Shown here piece after piece: positions 26,012 through 34,623 of a stretch of DNA of 64,000 bases (within the stretch, counting starts at the first letter, position 1; each line of letters starts with the position of its first letter). The DNA is from CAVTWH01 sp963850915 (lineage in GTDB: Bacteria > Actinomycetota > Actinomycetes > Mycobacteriales > Micromonosporaceae), in contig CAWKND010000008.1 in NCBI GenBank assembly GCA_963850915.1, positions 124,001 to 188,000 of the forward strand, given 5' to 3'. The notes beneath the pieces were generated by a model that worked only from the letters and a program-made list of their open reading frames with translations, was not told the DNA's origin and made no database searches. The position numbers and the translations under genes were made by a program.

Positions 26012-27169
26012 GTGGGTGTCCAGCCAGCCGACATCGCTGAACGCTCGCTGCGGCACATCTTCGCCCGCCTCGACGGCGGCGCGGAGCGCGATGCGGTCAT
26101 CAGTGACGAGGTACGGGCGTCGTGGCAGCGATGCGCGCTGAGCGGTCTGCGGCCCGAGTCGATCCGCGCCCGGTACGACCCCGATATTGACGACGCCAGC
26201 CGGCTGCGGTGGGCGGCGGGGCCGGTGTTGGCGGCGGTAACCGACGATCTACCGGACATACCGGTCGTGCTGCTGCTCAGCGATCGCCGCGCCCACACGG
26301 TGGCCCGCTGGGCCAAGACGGTGCGGACCGAGCTGTTCATGGACGCCTCCGGTGCCGCTACCGGCTTCATCTGCGACGAGCCGAGCGTCGGTACCAACTC
26401 GATCGGGCTCGCGGCGTACACCCGGGGGCCGGCCGAGGTCCGCAGCTACGAACACTTCGCCGACAGCCTGAGCCACCTCACCTGCGCCGCCCGGGCGGTC
26501 ACCGATCCGGTCACGGGCCAACTGCTCGGCGTCGTCAGCATGGTCTCCGCCGAGCCGGCCTACGGAGCGACCGCCCCGGCACTCATCGGGCGCATCGTCC
26601 ATGAGACCCAGTTGCGGCTGTACGAGGAGTCGGGCGTGCGCTCGATGCTTCTCAAAGACGCCTTCCTGCGCGCGCGACGCCGTACCAAGGGGCCGATCGC
26701 CGCGCTCGACGCCAACACGATGTTCGTCAATGCCGCCGGCGGCCGCCTGGTCGCGCCGACCGACCGCGCGACGATCTGGGACTGGGCCCAGCGCCTGCTG
26801 AAACCAGGGGGTACCGGTGAGGAGCCGCTCACCCTCGACACGGGTCCGTGCGCGGCACGCTGCACACCGATCCTCGACGGCCCGCACCTCGTCGGCGTGC
26901 TCGTCCGGTTCGGCGGCGCGCAGGAGACACCGCGCCGACCGAATCGCGTGGTCGAGTCGTGGTCCACCCTCACCGCGTCCGAACGTACCGTCGCCGAACT
27001 GGTCGCCACCGGCCTGACGAACCGGGAGATCGCCGCGCGGCTCTTCGTCTCGCCGCACACCGTCGACTACCACCTGCGGCAGATCTTCCGGAAGCTCGAG
27101 GTCACCTCCCGCGTCGAGGTCGGCCGGGTGGTCGCCGAGCGCTCCGGACACCGATCCCGCAACGGCTGA
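26012..27169 (+). CDS. GAF-domain LuxR-type transcriptional regulator
   Basis: This 385-residue protein begins with VRASWQRCALSGLRPE, the leader typical of AcoR/DhaR-like regulators, followed by a GAF-like domain (FICDEPSVGTNSIGLAA, then VTDPVTGQLLGVVSM, about 75-210). The C-terminus is a LuxR-type HTH: LTASERTVAELVATGLTNRE, IAARLFVSPHTVDYHLRQIF. The sigma-54 AAA domain of AcoR is absent, so it is the actinobacterial sigma-70-acting variant. The GTG at 26012 follows CGGAGGG. A hydrolase and an SDR gene follow on the same strand and are candidate targets. Confidence 0.88.
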   Translation: MGVQPADIAERSLRHIFARLDGGAERDAVISDEVRASWQRCALSGLRPESIRARYDPDIDDASRLRWAAGPVLAAVTDDLPDIPVVLLLSDRRAHTVARWAKTVRTELFMDASGAATGFICDEPSVGTNSIGLAAYTRGPAEVRSYEHFADSLSHLTCAARAVTDPVTGQLLGVVSMVSAEPAYGATAPALIGRIVHETQLRLYEESGVRSMLLKDAFLRARRRTKGPIAALDANTMFVNAAGGRLVAPTDRATIWDWAQRLLKPGGTGEEPLTLDTGPCAARCTPILDGPHLVGVLVRFGGAQETPRRPNRVVESWSTLTASERTVAELVATGLTNREIAARLFVSPHTVDYHLRQIFRKLEVTSRVEVGRVVAERSGHRSRNG

Positions 27170-27352
27170 GAGCGCGCAGCGCCCGCCGGTACCAACTGTT
27201 GGTCGGTCTGTTCTTCGTCGGTCTGGCGGCGCCGGACTACGCGTTCACGTGGGGTGCTCGCGGCCTGCCAGGTCATAGCGTTGCGGCAGGCCAGCCCCCG
27301 TACCCGCGCGGCTGACCGCAGCCATTTTGACAACGTCGAAGGAGTACCCCGC

Positions 27353-28150
27353 ATGACCGCACCGACGCCTGTGTTGTTCATCCATGGACTTTGGTTGCAC
27401 GCCACATCGTGGAGTCCCTGGCTTGAACTGTTCACCCGCGCCGGCTATGACGCCGCGGCACCCGGCTGGCCCGGCGAGCCCGCCTCCGTCGGGGCGGCGC
27501 GCAGCAATCCGGACGGCATGGCCGACCAGGGTATCGACGATGTCGTCGCGCACTACGCGAAGATCATCGCCGGCCTGGAGGCAAAGCCGATCCTGGTCGG
27601 CCACTCGTTCGGTGGCATGATCGCGCAGAAGCTGCTCGGCCAGGATCTCGCCGCGGCCGCGGTGGCCATCGATGCCGCGCAGATCAAGGGTGTACTGCCG
27701 TTGCCGCTGTCGGCGCTGCGGGCCACCCTGCCGGTGTTCAGGAACCCCGCCAACAGGCACCGCACGGTCGCGCTGACCGCGGAGCAGTTCCGCTTCGCGT
27801 TCGGCAACGCCGTCCCGGTCGAGGAGTCCGACGCCCTGTTCGACAAGTGGGCGATACCGGCACCGGGCAAGCCACTGTTCGAGGCGGCGGCCGCCAACTT
27901 CGATCCGCACTCGCCGGCGAAGGTGGACACCGCCAACTCGGGCCGGGGTCCGTTGCTGCTGGTCATGGGCGGGAAGGACCACACCGTACCGGAAGCCGTC
28001 ACCAAGGCAACGCTCAAGCAGTACCGGCACAGCGAGGCCGTCACCGAGATCATGGAGTTCGCCGACCGGGCCCACTCGCTCACCATCGACCACGGCTGGC
28101 AGGACGTCGCCGACGCCTCCCTCACCTGGCTGAAGGCCCAGGGCCTGTGA
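27353..28150 (+). CDS. Alpha/beta hydrolase
   Basis: This 265-residue protein has the oxyanion-hole motif FIHGLWLHATSW, the nucleophile elbow GHSFGG (Ser in LVGHSFGGMIAQ), a probable acid in LLVMGGKDHTVPEAV, and the catalytic histidine in RAHSLTIDHGW. A lid region lies at about 125-200. ATG 27353 is used because GAAGGAG lies just before it; the longer frame from 27254 has no ribosome site. The natural substrate is unknown. It is followed by an SDR gene at 28240. Confidence 0.92.
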   Translation: MTAPTPVLFIHGLWLHATSWSPWLELFTRAGYDAAAPGWPGEPASVGAARSNPDGMADQGIDDVVAHYAKIIAGLEAKPILVGHSFGGMIAQKLLGQDLAAAAVAIDAAQIKGVLPLPLSALRATLPVFRNPANRHRTVALTAEQFRFAFGNAVPVEESDALFDKWAIPAPGKPLFEAAAANFDPHSPAKVDTANSGRGPLLLVMGGKDHTVPEAVTKATLKQYRHSEAVTEIMEFADRAHSLTIDHGWQDVADASLTWLKAQGL

Positions 28151-28239
28151 TCCACGCACTGACCGAGCTGGCCGTACACGGTCCAACTCGCTGACCTTCA
28201 GCGCGCCGCCGACAACCACCGTCACGTCAGGAGACAGCT

Positions 28240-29025
28240 ATGGATCTTCATCTGACCGGGAAGATCGCGGTCGTCACCGGAGCCAGCAAAGGCATCGGCC
28301 TCGCGATCACCCGCTCCTTGGCGGCTGAGGGGGTTACCGTTGTCGCCGGCGCGCTGCGGGGCAGTGCCGAACTCGACGTGCTGGCCGACCAGGCGGACGT
28401 ACACCCGGTGCTGGTCGATCTGACCGACCCGGCTGGACCGGCGGCGCTGATCGGCACCGCCGTCGAGCGCTTCGGTGGCATCGACGTACTGGTCAACAAT
28501 GTCGGCGCCGTCAAGCCCCGGCTGAACGGCTTCCTCGCCCTGACCGACGAGGACTGGGACTGGGCGTTCACGATCAACTTTTTCGCCGCGGTCCGTACGA
28601 TGCGCGCGGCCCTACCGCAGCTGGCCTCCCGCACCGGCGCGTCGGTGGTCACGATCAGCTCGGTCAACGCGTTCCTACCCGACCCGTCGGTGATCGACTA
28701 CAGCGCGGCCAAGGGCGCCCTCACCAACCTCTGCAAGTCGCTGTCCAAGGAGTTCGGCGGCCGGGTCAGGGTCAACACGATCAGTCCCGGGCCGGTACAG
28801 ACCGACCTGTGGCTCGGTGACAGCGGCGTCGCCGCCACCGTCGCCGGCGCAACCGGTACCACCCCGGAGGCGGTCGCCCGGCAAGCCGCCGCCGATGCCT
28901 CCACCGGCCGCTTCACCTACCCGCAGGAGGTCGCTGACCTGGTCCTACTGCTGGCCAGTGACCGCGCCGACAACATCACCGGAAGCGACTTCCTGATCGA
29001 CGGCGGGCTGGTCAAGACGCTGTGA
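28240..29025 (+). CDS. Short-chain dehydrogenase/reductase (SDR)
   Basis: This 261-residue Rossmann protein has the nucleotide-binding TGASKGIG (about 14-21), NNVG, the Ser in ISSVNAF, and the active-site YSAAK; it ends IDGGLVKTL in the usual fashion. Position 37 after the second strand is Ala/Gly rather than Arg, so the coenzyme preference is unclear. The ATG follows CAGGAGACAGCT. It probably forms an oxidoreductase pair with the preceding hydrolase. Confidence 0.93.
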   Translation: MDLHLTGKIAVVTGASKGIGLAITRSLAAEGVTVVAGALRGSAELDVLADQADVHPVLVDLTDPAGPAALIGTAVERFGGIDVLVNNVGAVKPRLNGFLALTDEDWDWAFTINFFAAVRTMRAALPQLASRTGASVVTISSVNAFLPDPSVIDYSAAKGALTNLCKSLSKEFGGRVRVNTISPGPVQTDLWLGDSGVAATVAGATGTTPEAVARQAAADASTGRFTYPQEVADLVLLLASDRADNITGSDFLIDGGLVKTL

Positions 29026-29041
29026 ACCGGCTCGCGGCGGT

Positions 29042-29070
29042 TTGACGCAACTAAACGGTTGCGATACTGT
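29042..29070 (+). promoter_or_regulatory. Candidate promoter of the SRPBCC-ArsR operon
   Basis: TTGACG (29042-29047) and TACTGT (29065-29070) are spaced by 17 nt, 39 nt before the start codon. A GCAAC-N6-GTTGC dyad (29047-29062) lies within the spacer. Confidence 0.5.
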
Positions 29071-29097
29071 GGATAGCAACCAAGTTATTGCTATCCA
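29070..29097. promoter_or_regulatory. Candidate ArsR operator (10-bp dyad)
   Basis: TGGATAGCAA (29070-29079) and TTGCTATCCA (29088-29097) form a perfect 10-bp inverted repeat with an 8-nt spacer, immediately downstream of the candidate -10 and 11 nt before the first gene. ArsR-family operators are often such dyads, and the ArsR gene is the second gene of the operon, so autorepression is likely. Confidence 0.6.
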
Positions 29098-29108
29098 CGG
29101 AGGTACCC

Positions 29109-29540
29109 ATGGCATTCCCCGACGCGATCGTGCGGACCGTCGAGCTGGCCCACCCACCGGCCAAGGTGTGGACGGCGATCACCACGGCCGAGGGCCTGGG
29201 CACATGGTTCGGCAACGGGGCCACCATCGACCTGCGCCCCGGCGGCGAGGCACAGCTGACCTGGACCGGCGGCGACCGGGCGCAGCTGCGCATCGAACGC
29301 GTCGAGGAGCCGGTGGTCTTCGGCTTCACCTGGGGCATTGACGGCCTCCCCGACGGCGATCCCCGCCGCACCTACGTCGAGTTCACGCTGGAGCCGACCG
29401 GCTCCGGCACCCAGCTGACCGTGGTGGAGTCCGGCTTCGCCCAGCTGCCGGAGGACAGCCACCGCAAGGCGTTCGACGGGAACACCCAAGGCTGGGCCAG
29501 CGAGCTGGGTGAGCTGGTCGAGTACCTCGATGCCGCCTGA
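29109..29540 (+). CDS. SRPBCC/AHSA1-type START-domain protein
   Basis: This 143-residue protein of the activator-of-Hsp90-ATPase-like fold starts VRTVELAHPPAKVWTAI, then GLGTWFGNGATIDLRPGG and a closing helix GWASELGELVEYLD. In bacteria, such proteins next to ArsR regulators usually bind hydrophobic ligands and are co-regulated. ATG 29109 follows CGGAGGTACCC. The ArsR start codon (29530) lies inside its last codons, so the two are coupled. Confidence 0.88.
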   Translation: MAFPDAIVRTVELAHPPAKVWTAITTAEGLGTWFGNGATIDLRPGGEAQLTWTGGDRAQLRIERVEEPVVFGFTWGIDGLPDGDPRRTYVEFTLEPTGSGTQLTVVESGFAQLPEDSHRKAFDGNTQGWASELGELVEYLDAA

Positions 29541-29859
29541 CATCGAGGCGACCGCCGAACAGGTCTTCATCGCCCTGGCCGATCCGAGCCGGCGCGGCAT
29601 CCTGGCCGCGCTCGCCGCGGCGGGGCCGACCACCGCCACCGAACTGGCCGACCGGCTGCCGATAACGCGGCAGGCCATCGCGAAACACCTCGCCCTGCTG
29701 GCCGAGGCGGGGCTGGTGACGGCCGAGCCGGGCGAGCGGCGCCGGGTGCGCTACCGGCTCAGGTCCGCCCCCATGCAAGTGGCCCAACAGTTTCTGGCCG
29801 CGCTGGCCCGCGACTGGGATGGCCAGCTCGACGCCCTGAAGGCCCATCTCGACGGCTGA
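29530..29859 (+). CDS. ArsR-family helix-turn-helix repressor
   Basis: This 109-residue winged-helix protein has LADPSRRGILAALAAAGPTT, TELADRLPITRQAIAKHLAL and ERRRVRYRLR (wing). No metal-binding CxC pair is visible, so it belongs to the non-metal class paired with SRPBCC proteins. ATG 29530 lies 11 nt before the end of the upstream gene. It probably represses its own operon through the dyad at 29070-29097. Confidence 0.9.
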   Translation: MPPDIEATAEQVFIALADPSRRGILAALAAAGPTTATELADRLPITRQAIAKHLALLAEAGLVTAEPGERRRVRYRLRSAPMQVAQQFLAALARDWDGQLDALKAHLDG

Positions 29860-29892
29860 CGGCACCGATCCACACACAGAGGGACGACAGTC

Positions 29893-30399
29893 ATGAGCAA
29901 CCACAGCTATACCAGGACGATCACGGTCGACCGGACGGCCGAAGAAGCGTTCGCCGCCATCAACAATCCGCGCGCCTGGTGGTCGGCGGAGATCACCGGT
30001 GACACGGCGAACCTCGGCGACGCGTTCGTCTTCGATGTTCCGGATGTCCACCGCTGCACGATGACGGTGACCGAACTGGTCGCCGACCGGAAGGTCGTCT
30101 GGCACGTGTCGGACTGCCACATCACGTTCGTCAAGGACACCGCCGAATGGGATGGCACGGAGGTCGTGTTCGAGGTCTCCACAAAGGACGACGGCCGGAC
30201 CGAGATCCGCTTCACCCACGAGGGTCTGGTACCCGGTGTCGAGTGCTACGACAACTGCTCGGACGGCTGGAATACGTACGTCACCGGCAGCCTGCGCAGC
30301 CTGATCACGACCGGGCAGGGCGATCCCTACCGGCACGCCGGTACGTTCGAAACCGAACTGCGCAAACACCAGAACCACAAGGAAATGGCGACTTCATAA
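29893..30399 (+). CDS. SRPBCC-domain protein, second copy
   Basis: This 168-residue START-like protein begins YTRTITVDRTAEEAFAAI with NPRAWWSAEITG and ends with a helix TYVTGSLRSLITTG. It is distinct from the shorter copy at 29109. The ATG lies 33 nt after the ArsR stop, so it probably belongs to the same operon. Ligand unknown. Confidence 0.88.
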   Translation: MSNHSYTRTITVDRTAEEAFAAINNPRAWWSAEITGDTANLGDAFVFDVPDVHRCTMTVTELVADRKVVWHVSDCHITFVKDTAEWDGTEVVFEVSTKDDGRTEIRFTHEGLVPGVECYDNCSDGWNTYVTGSLRSLITTGQGDPYRHAGTFETELRKHQNHKEMATS

Positions 30400-30451
30400 G
30401 GGGTACCGGACCCGCTGGCGCCGTCACTCCACCAGGTGCCCGGCACGGACG

Positions 30452-30483
30452 ACGGGGAGCCGGGCTGCTCGCCGGCTCCCCGT
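30452..30483. terminator. Bidirectional hairpin terminator
   Basis: A perfect 12-bp stem (ACGGGGAGCCGG / CCGGCTCCCCGT) with an 8-nt loop lies between the convergent genes ending at 30399 and 30505. Confidence 0.7.
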
Positions 30484-30504
30484 GATCGCGTTGCGGTCCC
30501 GGCA

Positions 30505-31155
30505 CTACGACGCCCGAAGCAGCGCGGGGTCCACGTCGGGAACAGCGCGTCTGGGGTTGTACCCGGCCGCAACGACCCGCATGACGAATCCAGCGACCTC
30601 CTCGAGCTGGCGGGCACCGCTGAGCCCACCGGCAATGGCGGTCTGCCCGCCGAGGTCCCCGATCAGCGCTGCGACGCGATCGAGTGCGCTGGCATCGTCA
30701 CCGCAGATGGTCACCACCGGCGCCGACTCCGGCGGGCCGGTGAACGGCCACGCCGCGCCGGCGAACAGGTGCAGCGCCTTCACCACCTGCGAGCCCGGGG
30801 CCGAGCTGGCGACGAGCTCGGCGGCCGAGCCCGACGCGGGCAGCAGAACCCCGGTGGCGTAGTCGACCGGGTTCGTACAGTCGACGACTGTCTTGCCGGC
30901 CAACGAGCCCCCGGCTGCGCCGACGAGTGACATTGCCTGCGCCAACCCGTGCCAGGCGACCGCGACCACGACGATGTCGGCCCGGACCGCGAAGTCGGCG
31001 GGATCAACAGCCTCCGCCGGCTGGCCGATCTGGTCAGCAGCCGCGCTCGCGTGCCGGGGGTTACGCCCGGTCAGCAAGAGGGTGTGACCGGCGGCTGTCC
31101 AGGCCCGGCCGAGCGTCACGGCCAGGTTGCCGGTACCCAGGATTCCGATGTTCAC
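30505..31155 (-). CDS. NADPH-dependent F420 reductase-like oxidoreductase
   Basis: This 216-residue protein has an N-terminal Rossmann motif GILGTGNLAVTLGRAW, then LLTGRNPRH, VVAVAWHG and VVDCTNPVD, matching the F420H2:NADP oxidoreductase-like family (F420_oxidored). It ends LEEVAGFVMRVVAAGYNP. The GTG at 31155 is chosen because AAGGAG precedes it; upstream frame is the intergenic region. It is divergent from an HxlR-family regulator that probably controls it. Whether F420 itself is used cannot be told. Confidence 0.87.
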   Translation of the reverse strand: MNIGILGTGNLAVTLGRAWTAAGHTLLLTGRNPRHASAAADQIGQPAEAVDPADFAVRADIVVVAVAWHGLAQAMSLVGAAGGSLAGKTVVDCTNPVDYATGVLLPASGSAAELVASSAPGSQVVKALHLFAGAAWPFTGPPESAPVVTICGDDASALDRVAALIGDLGGQTAIAGGLSGARQLEEVAGFVMRVVAAGYNPRRAVPDVDPALLRAS

Positions 31156-31205
31156 AGCGTGCTCCTTTGTCGGGATAGGGTGCCTCCGAACGCTAAGCAG
31201 CCCGT

Positions 31206-31223
31206 TCCTACCGATTGGTAGGA
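31206..31223. promoter_or_regulatory. Candidate HxlR operator
   Basis: TCCTACC-GATT-GGTAGGA is a perfect 7-bp dyad in the divergent region, 51 nt from the reductase start. A further GGTAGGA half site stands at 31278-31284 and repeats of ACAGTTNGGT type occur at about 31240-31284. Confidence 0.5.
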
Positions 31224-31299
31224 CCGCGGGCCTGTTGGGAAACAGTTGGTCGGAACGGTTTGGCAGGAAACAGTTCGGTAGGAATGCGAGGGGATACTG

Positions 31300-31665
31300 G
31301 TGGCCGTGATCGAGGAAACCTGCCAGACGTTCATCTCCGACTGCCACGTGCGAGCCTCGGCCGAACTCATCAGCCACGCCTGGGACCCGGTACTCCTCTC
31401 GGCTCTGCGCCTGGGGCCTACCCGCCGCAGCGAACTACTCGTACGCATCGGCGGCGTCAGCGACAAGGTCCTCACCCAGTCGCTGCACCGGCTGTCGACC
31501 CGGGGGCTCGTCACGAAGCTGGGCAGCGGCGATTCGGCGCGCCCGGAAGGCGCCGTATACCGGCTGTCACCGTTGGGCGAGTCGTTCGCGAACGGACCGC
31601 TCGCGCTGCTGGCCCAGTGGGCCGCCGACAACCACGCCGACCTCGTTGACGCCTTAGCCGGCTGA
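31300..31665 (+). CDS. HxlR-family transcriptional regulator
   Basis: This 121-residue winged-helix protein has AWDPVLLSALRLGPTRRSEL, then IGGVSDKVLTQSLHRLSTRG and a wing with YRLSPLGESFANG. HxlR regulators sense electrophiles or oxidative stress, often through a cysteine; one is present near the N-terminus (ETCQTF, SDCHV). The start is GTG 31300 or GTG 31306. It is divergent from the F420-type reductase gene. Confidence 0.9.
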   Translation: MAVIEETCQTFISDCHVRASAELISHAWDPVLLSALRLGPTRRSELLVRIGGVSDKVLTQSLHRLSTRGLVTKLGSGDSARPEGAVYRLSPLGESFANGPLALLAQWAADNHADLVDALAG

Positions 31666-31831
31666 CCCGCGAAGGCTGCGCGCACGGGTCGGTGGCGCTC
31701 GCAGCGCCCGGCGCGCGCTGGTCGGGCAGAGATGAGAATCTGCTGGGAGTGTGCGCGGCTGAATCGGCTTAATTCGCTCCATACCTGGCCAATTGCCGTA
31801 CCTAGTGTTGCTAACCTTAGGCGTCTGGTCT

Positions 31832-34611
31832 GTGAAGAAACTTCGACTTTCGCGCGGCCCCCAACGGGGGCCGTTGCGTTGGTGGCTGCTGCTCATCGTC
31901 GTGGTGTTCGCCGTGCTGGCGGTCGGCCCGCCGCTGTGGGGCGACGGCGTGTTCGCCGGTACCGACCTGCTGGTCGGGGCGCCGCACACCGCATTCCTCG
32001 AGGACACGATCAACGCGGCCCTGCCGCAGGCTGACCTGTTCGCGGCGGCGGCCCGCCACGGCAACTGGCTCAACTGGAATCCGTACATCGCCGGCGGGGT
32101 ACCGCTGGGGGCCACGCCGAATGCCGGGCTCGCCTCCCCGCTGATGCTGCCGTACCTCTTCCTACCCGCCTGGGCCGCGCCGGCGTACGTCAAGCTGCTG
32201 GAGATCGCCTGCGCGGTCGGCGGCTGCTACCTGTACCTGCGCCGGATCAAGCTCGGGGCCAGCGCGGCGCTGCTCGGTGGGCTGGTCTTCGCGAGCTCCG
32301 CGTTCATGATCGTCTGGACCAACTACCCGCAGACCCGGACGGCCGCGTTCATCCCGGCACTGTTCTGGGCGATCGAACGGCTCGTGCAGCGGCGACGCCC
32401 CTGGGACGCGGCACTCATCGCCCTCGCCCTCGCCGCGATGCTGTTGGGCGGCTTCCCGTCGGTGACCGGCTACGCCCTCTACACCGCCGCCGGCTACCTG
32501 CTCGTCCGCGCGTTCGCCGAGTACCGCCACGAGCGGCGCCGGCTGTTCGGTGTCACGGCCGGCGCGCTCGGTGGCATCCTCGGCGGGTTCGCGCTGGCCG
32601 CCGTCCAGCTGGTGCCGTTCGCCGCGTTCATGGGCAGTGCCTATGTCGGCGACCGGGTGCAGGGGCCGCACTCGACGCTGCTCCCGACCGAGCTGCTGAC
32701 CACGGTGGCGCCGTGGGCGTTGGGTACCAGCAACCCGGACCGGCCACCGCTGTTCTTCGTGCGCGACAACCTGGTCGAAGGGATGGCGTACGTCGGCGCG
32801 GCGGCACTGGTGCTCGCCGTGTTCGCGATGACCCGACCCGGCCGCGCCCGGCGGCTGACCCCGGTCGGGGTACTGCCCGCCATCGTGGTGGCGACCCTGC
32901 TCTGGCTGGAGCTGATCTTCGTCGGCGGTTGGCCGCTGGGCGCCCTGGAGCACCTGCCGGTCTTCACCAACAACTTCATCGGCCGGGCCCGTAGCGTGCT
33001 CGGTTTCCTGGTCGCGGTACTGGTGGCGATCGGTTTCCAACTGGTGATCCAGCGGCTGCCGGTGCAACGGGCCGCCACGGCGACCAGGTACCGGTGGTGG
33101 CGTCCGGCCGGTGCCGGCACGGTCCGGTTGGCGATCCTCGGCGGGCTTGTCGCGGCCGTGGTCCTGGCCTGGCAGCTGGCCCGGCGTACCGCCCCGTCGA
33201 CGAGTATCGGGCAGCGGCTGAGCAACCTGGACCGGCAGGTCGCTGATCGCGGCGGCTCTCGTCGTCGCGGCCACCGCACTGATCGTTCTCGCCCGGCGTG
33301 GGGGTACCCGGCTGCGGGCGGCCGCGCTCGCACTGCTCCCGGTTCTGGTACTGGGGCAGGCACTCGCGGTCACCACACCGTACTTTCCCCGCTCCGCCCG
33401 GCAGACCTACTACCCCCAGCCGAACGTGGTGCCGTTCCTCGCCGCGAACCTGGGCGACGAGCGGATCGCCAGTGCCGGCGGGCTGATGGAGGGCAGCGAG
33501 TCGGTGTACCGGGTACGGGCACTCGACGGGCACTCGTACCTCAACGGCAAGCTGACCGAGCTGCTCGCCGGCGTACCGGACGGCGGGACGCTGGTCTTCA
33601 GTACCGTGATCGGGTTCAAGCCGCTGCCGGATCAGGCCAGCTCGCCCATCCTCGACCGGCTCGGCGTCAAGTACTTCGTCACGCCGCCGACCGGCTGGCC
33701 GTTCGGGGTGTACCAGGACTTCGCGCCGTCCACCGGAACCGTGCAGTTGGCACCGGGCCAGCCGGTACGGGTCGCGGTGCCGGGGACCGGGCCGGTACGC
33801 GCGCTCGGCGTCAACGTGGTCGGCACCCTCGCCGGGGCCGGGCAGTTGACGGTGGTACTGCGTGACCAGGCCGGCAACGAACTCGCCACGGGTGTCCGGT
33901 CACTCTCCGCCGGGATGGGCTCCGACGCCACGTCGACCGAGTGGGCGCTGCCGGTCCCGATCGCCGGCGAGGACATCGCGGCGGACACCCAGGTGACCGC
34001 CGACCTCACGCTCACCGGTACCCCGCTGACGGTGAGCGCCACCGCGCCGGGTACGCCAGCGGTCGCCGAAGTACGACCGGGCAGCGACCGGCTGCGGCTG
34101 GTCTTCGCCGGCTCGGCCGTGGTGTACCAGCGCCTCGACGCGCTGCCCCGGATCCGCTGGGCCGGCCGGGACCTGGTGGTGACCGATCAGGCGCAGCGGC
34201 TTGCCCAGCTGGCCAGCGGCGCTGTCCCGGCCGACACCGTCGTGCTCTCCGCGCCGCCCGCCGAGCCCGCGCAGGGGCAACCGGCCAGCCTGGCTGTCGA
34301 CAGTGACGGCGCCGAGTCGATCAATGTCACGGTGCAGGCGGCCGGCGCGGGATACGTTGTCGTAGCCGACGCCATCCAGGTCGGCTGGTCGGCCACCGTA
34401 GATGGGCACCCGGTACCGATCGTGGCGGCCGATCACGCGGTGGCGGCGGTGCCCGTACCCGCCGGAGCGCACCGGGTCTCGCTGCACTACACGGCGCCGG
34501 CCGGCAATGCCGGTGGCTGGATCAGCCTCGGCGCACTGTTTCTCGTCTTGTTCATCGGGGCAACACAGGTGCGGGCGTATCGCCGGGACCGGTTGTCTGC
34601 CCGCCCGCTGA
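31832..34611 (+). CDS. YfhO-like integral membrane protein (frameshifted as given)
   Basis: This large membrane protein of about 925 residues has a dozen or so helices in its first 480 residues (WWLLLIVVVFAVLAVG, YLFLPAWAAPAYVKLLEIA, FASSAFMIVW and others) and a long extracellular domain, with one closing helix (WISLGALFLVLFIGA). The pattern resembles the YfhO and related membrane glycosyltransferase families involved in cell-wall glycosylation. A +1 shift near 33240 is cured by removing one G (GTC-G-CTG), after which LIAAALVVAATALIVLA continues the helix. A second single-base removal near the end would place the stop at 34609-34611, just before the GAAGGGAG of the next gene; uncorrected, it runs on to 34775. 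GTG 31832 is my preferred start. It is the head gene of a glycan cluster. Confidence 0.75.
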
Positions 34612-34623
34612 AGGGAGCTGGCC

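Noticed and set aside
32162..33376. A 404-residue minus-strand frame opposite the YfhO-like gene
   Set aside because: It has shadow-frame composition and no start context; the plus strand has clear membrane-helix coding.
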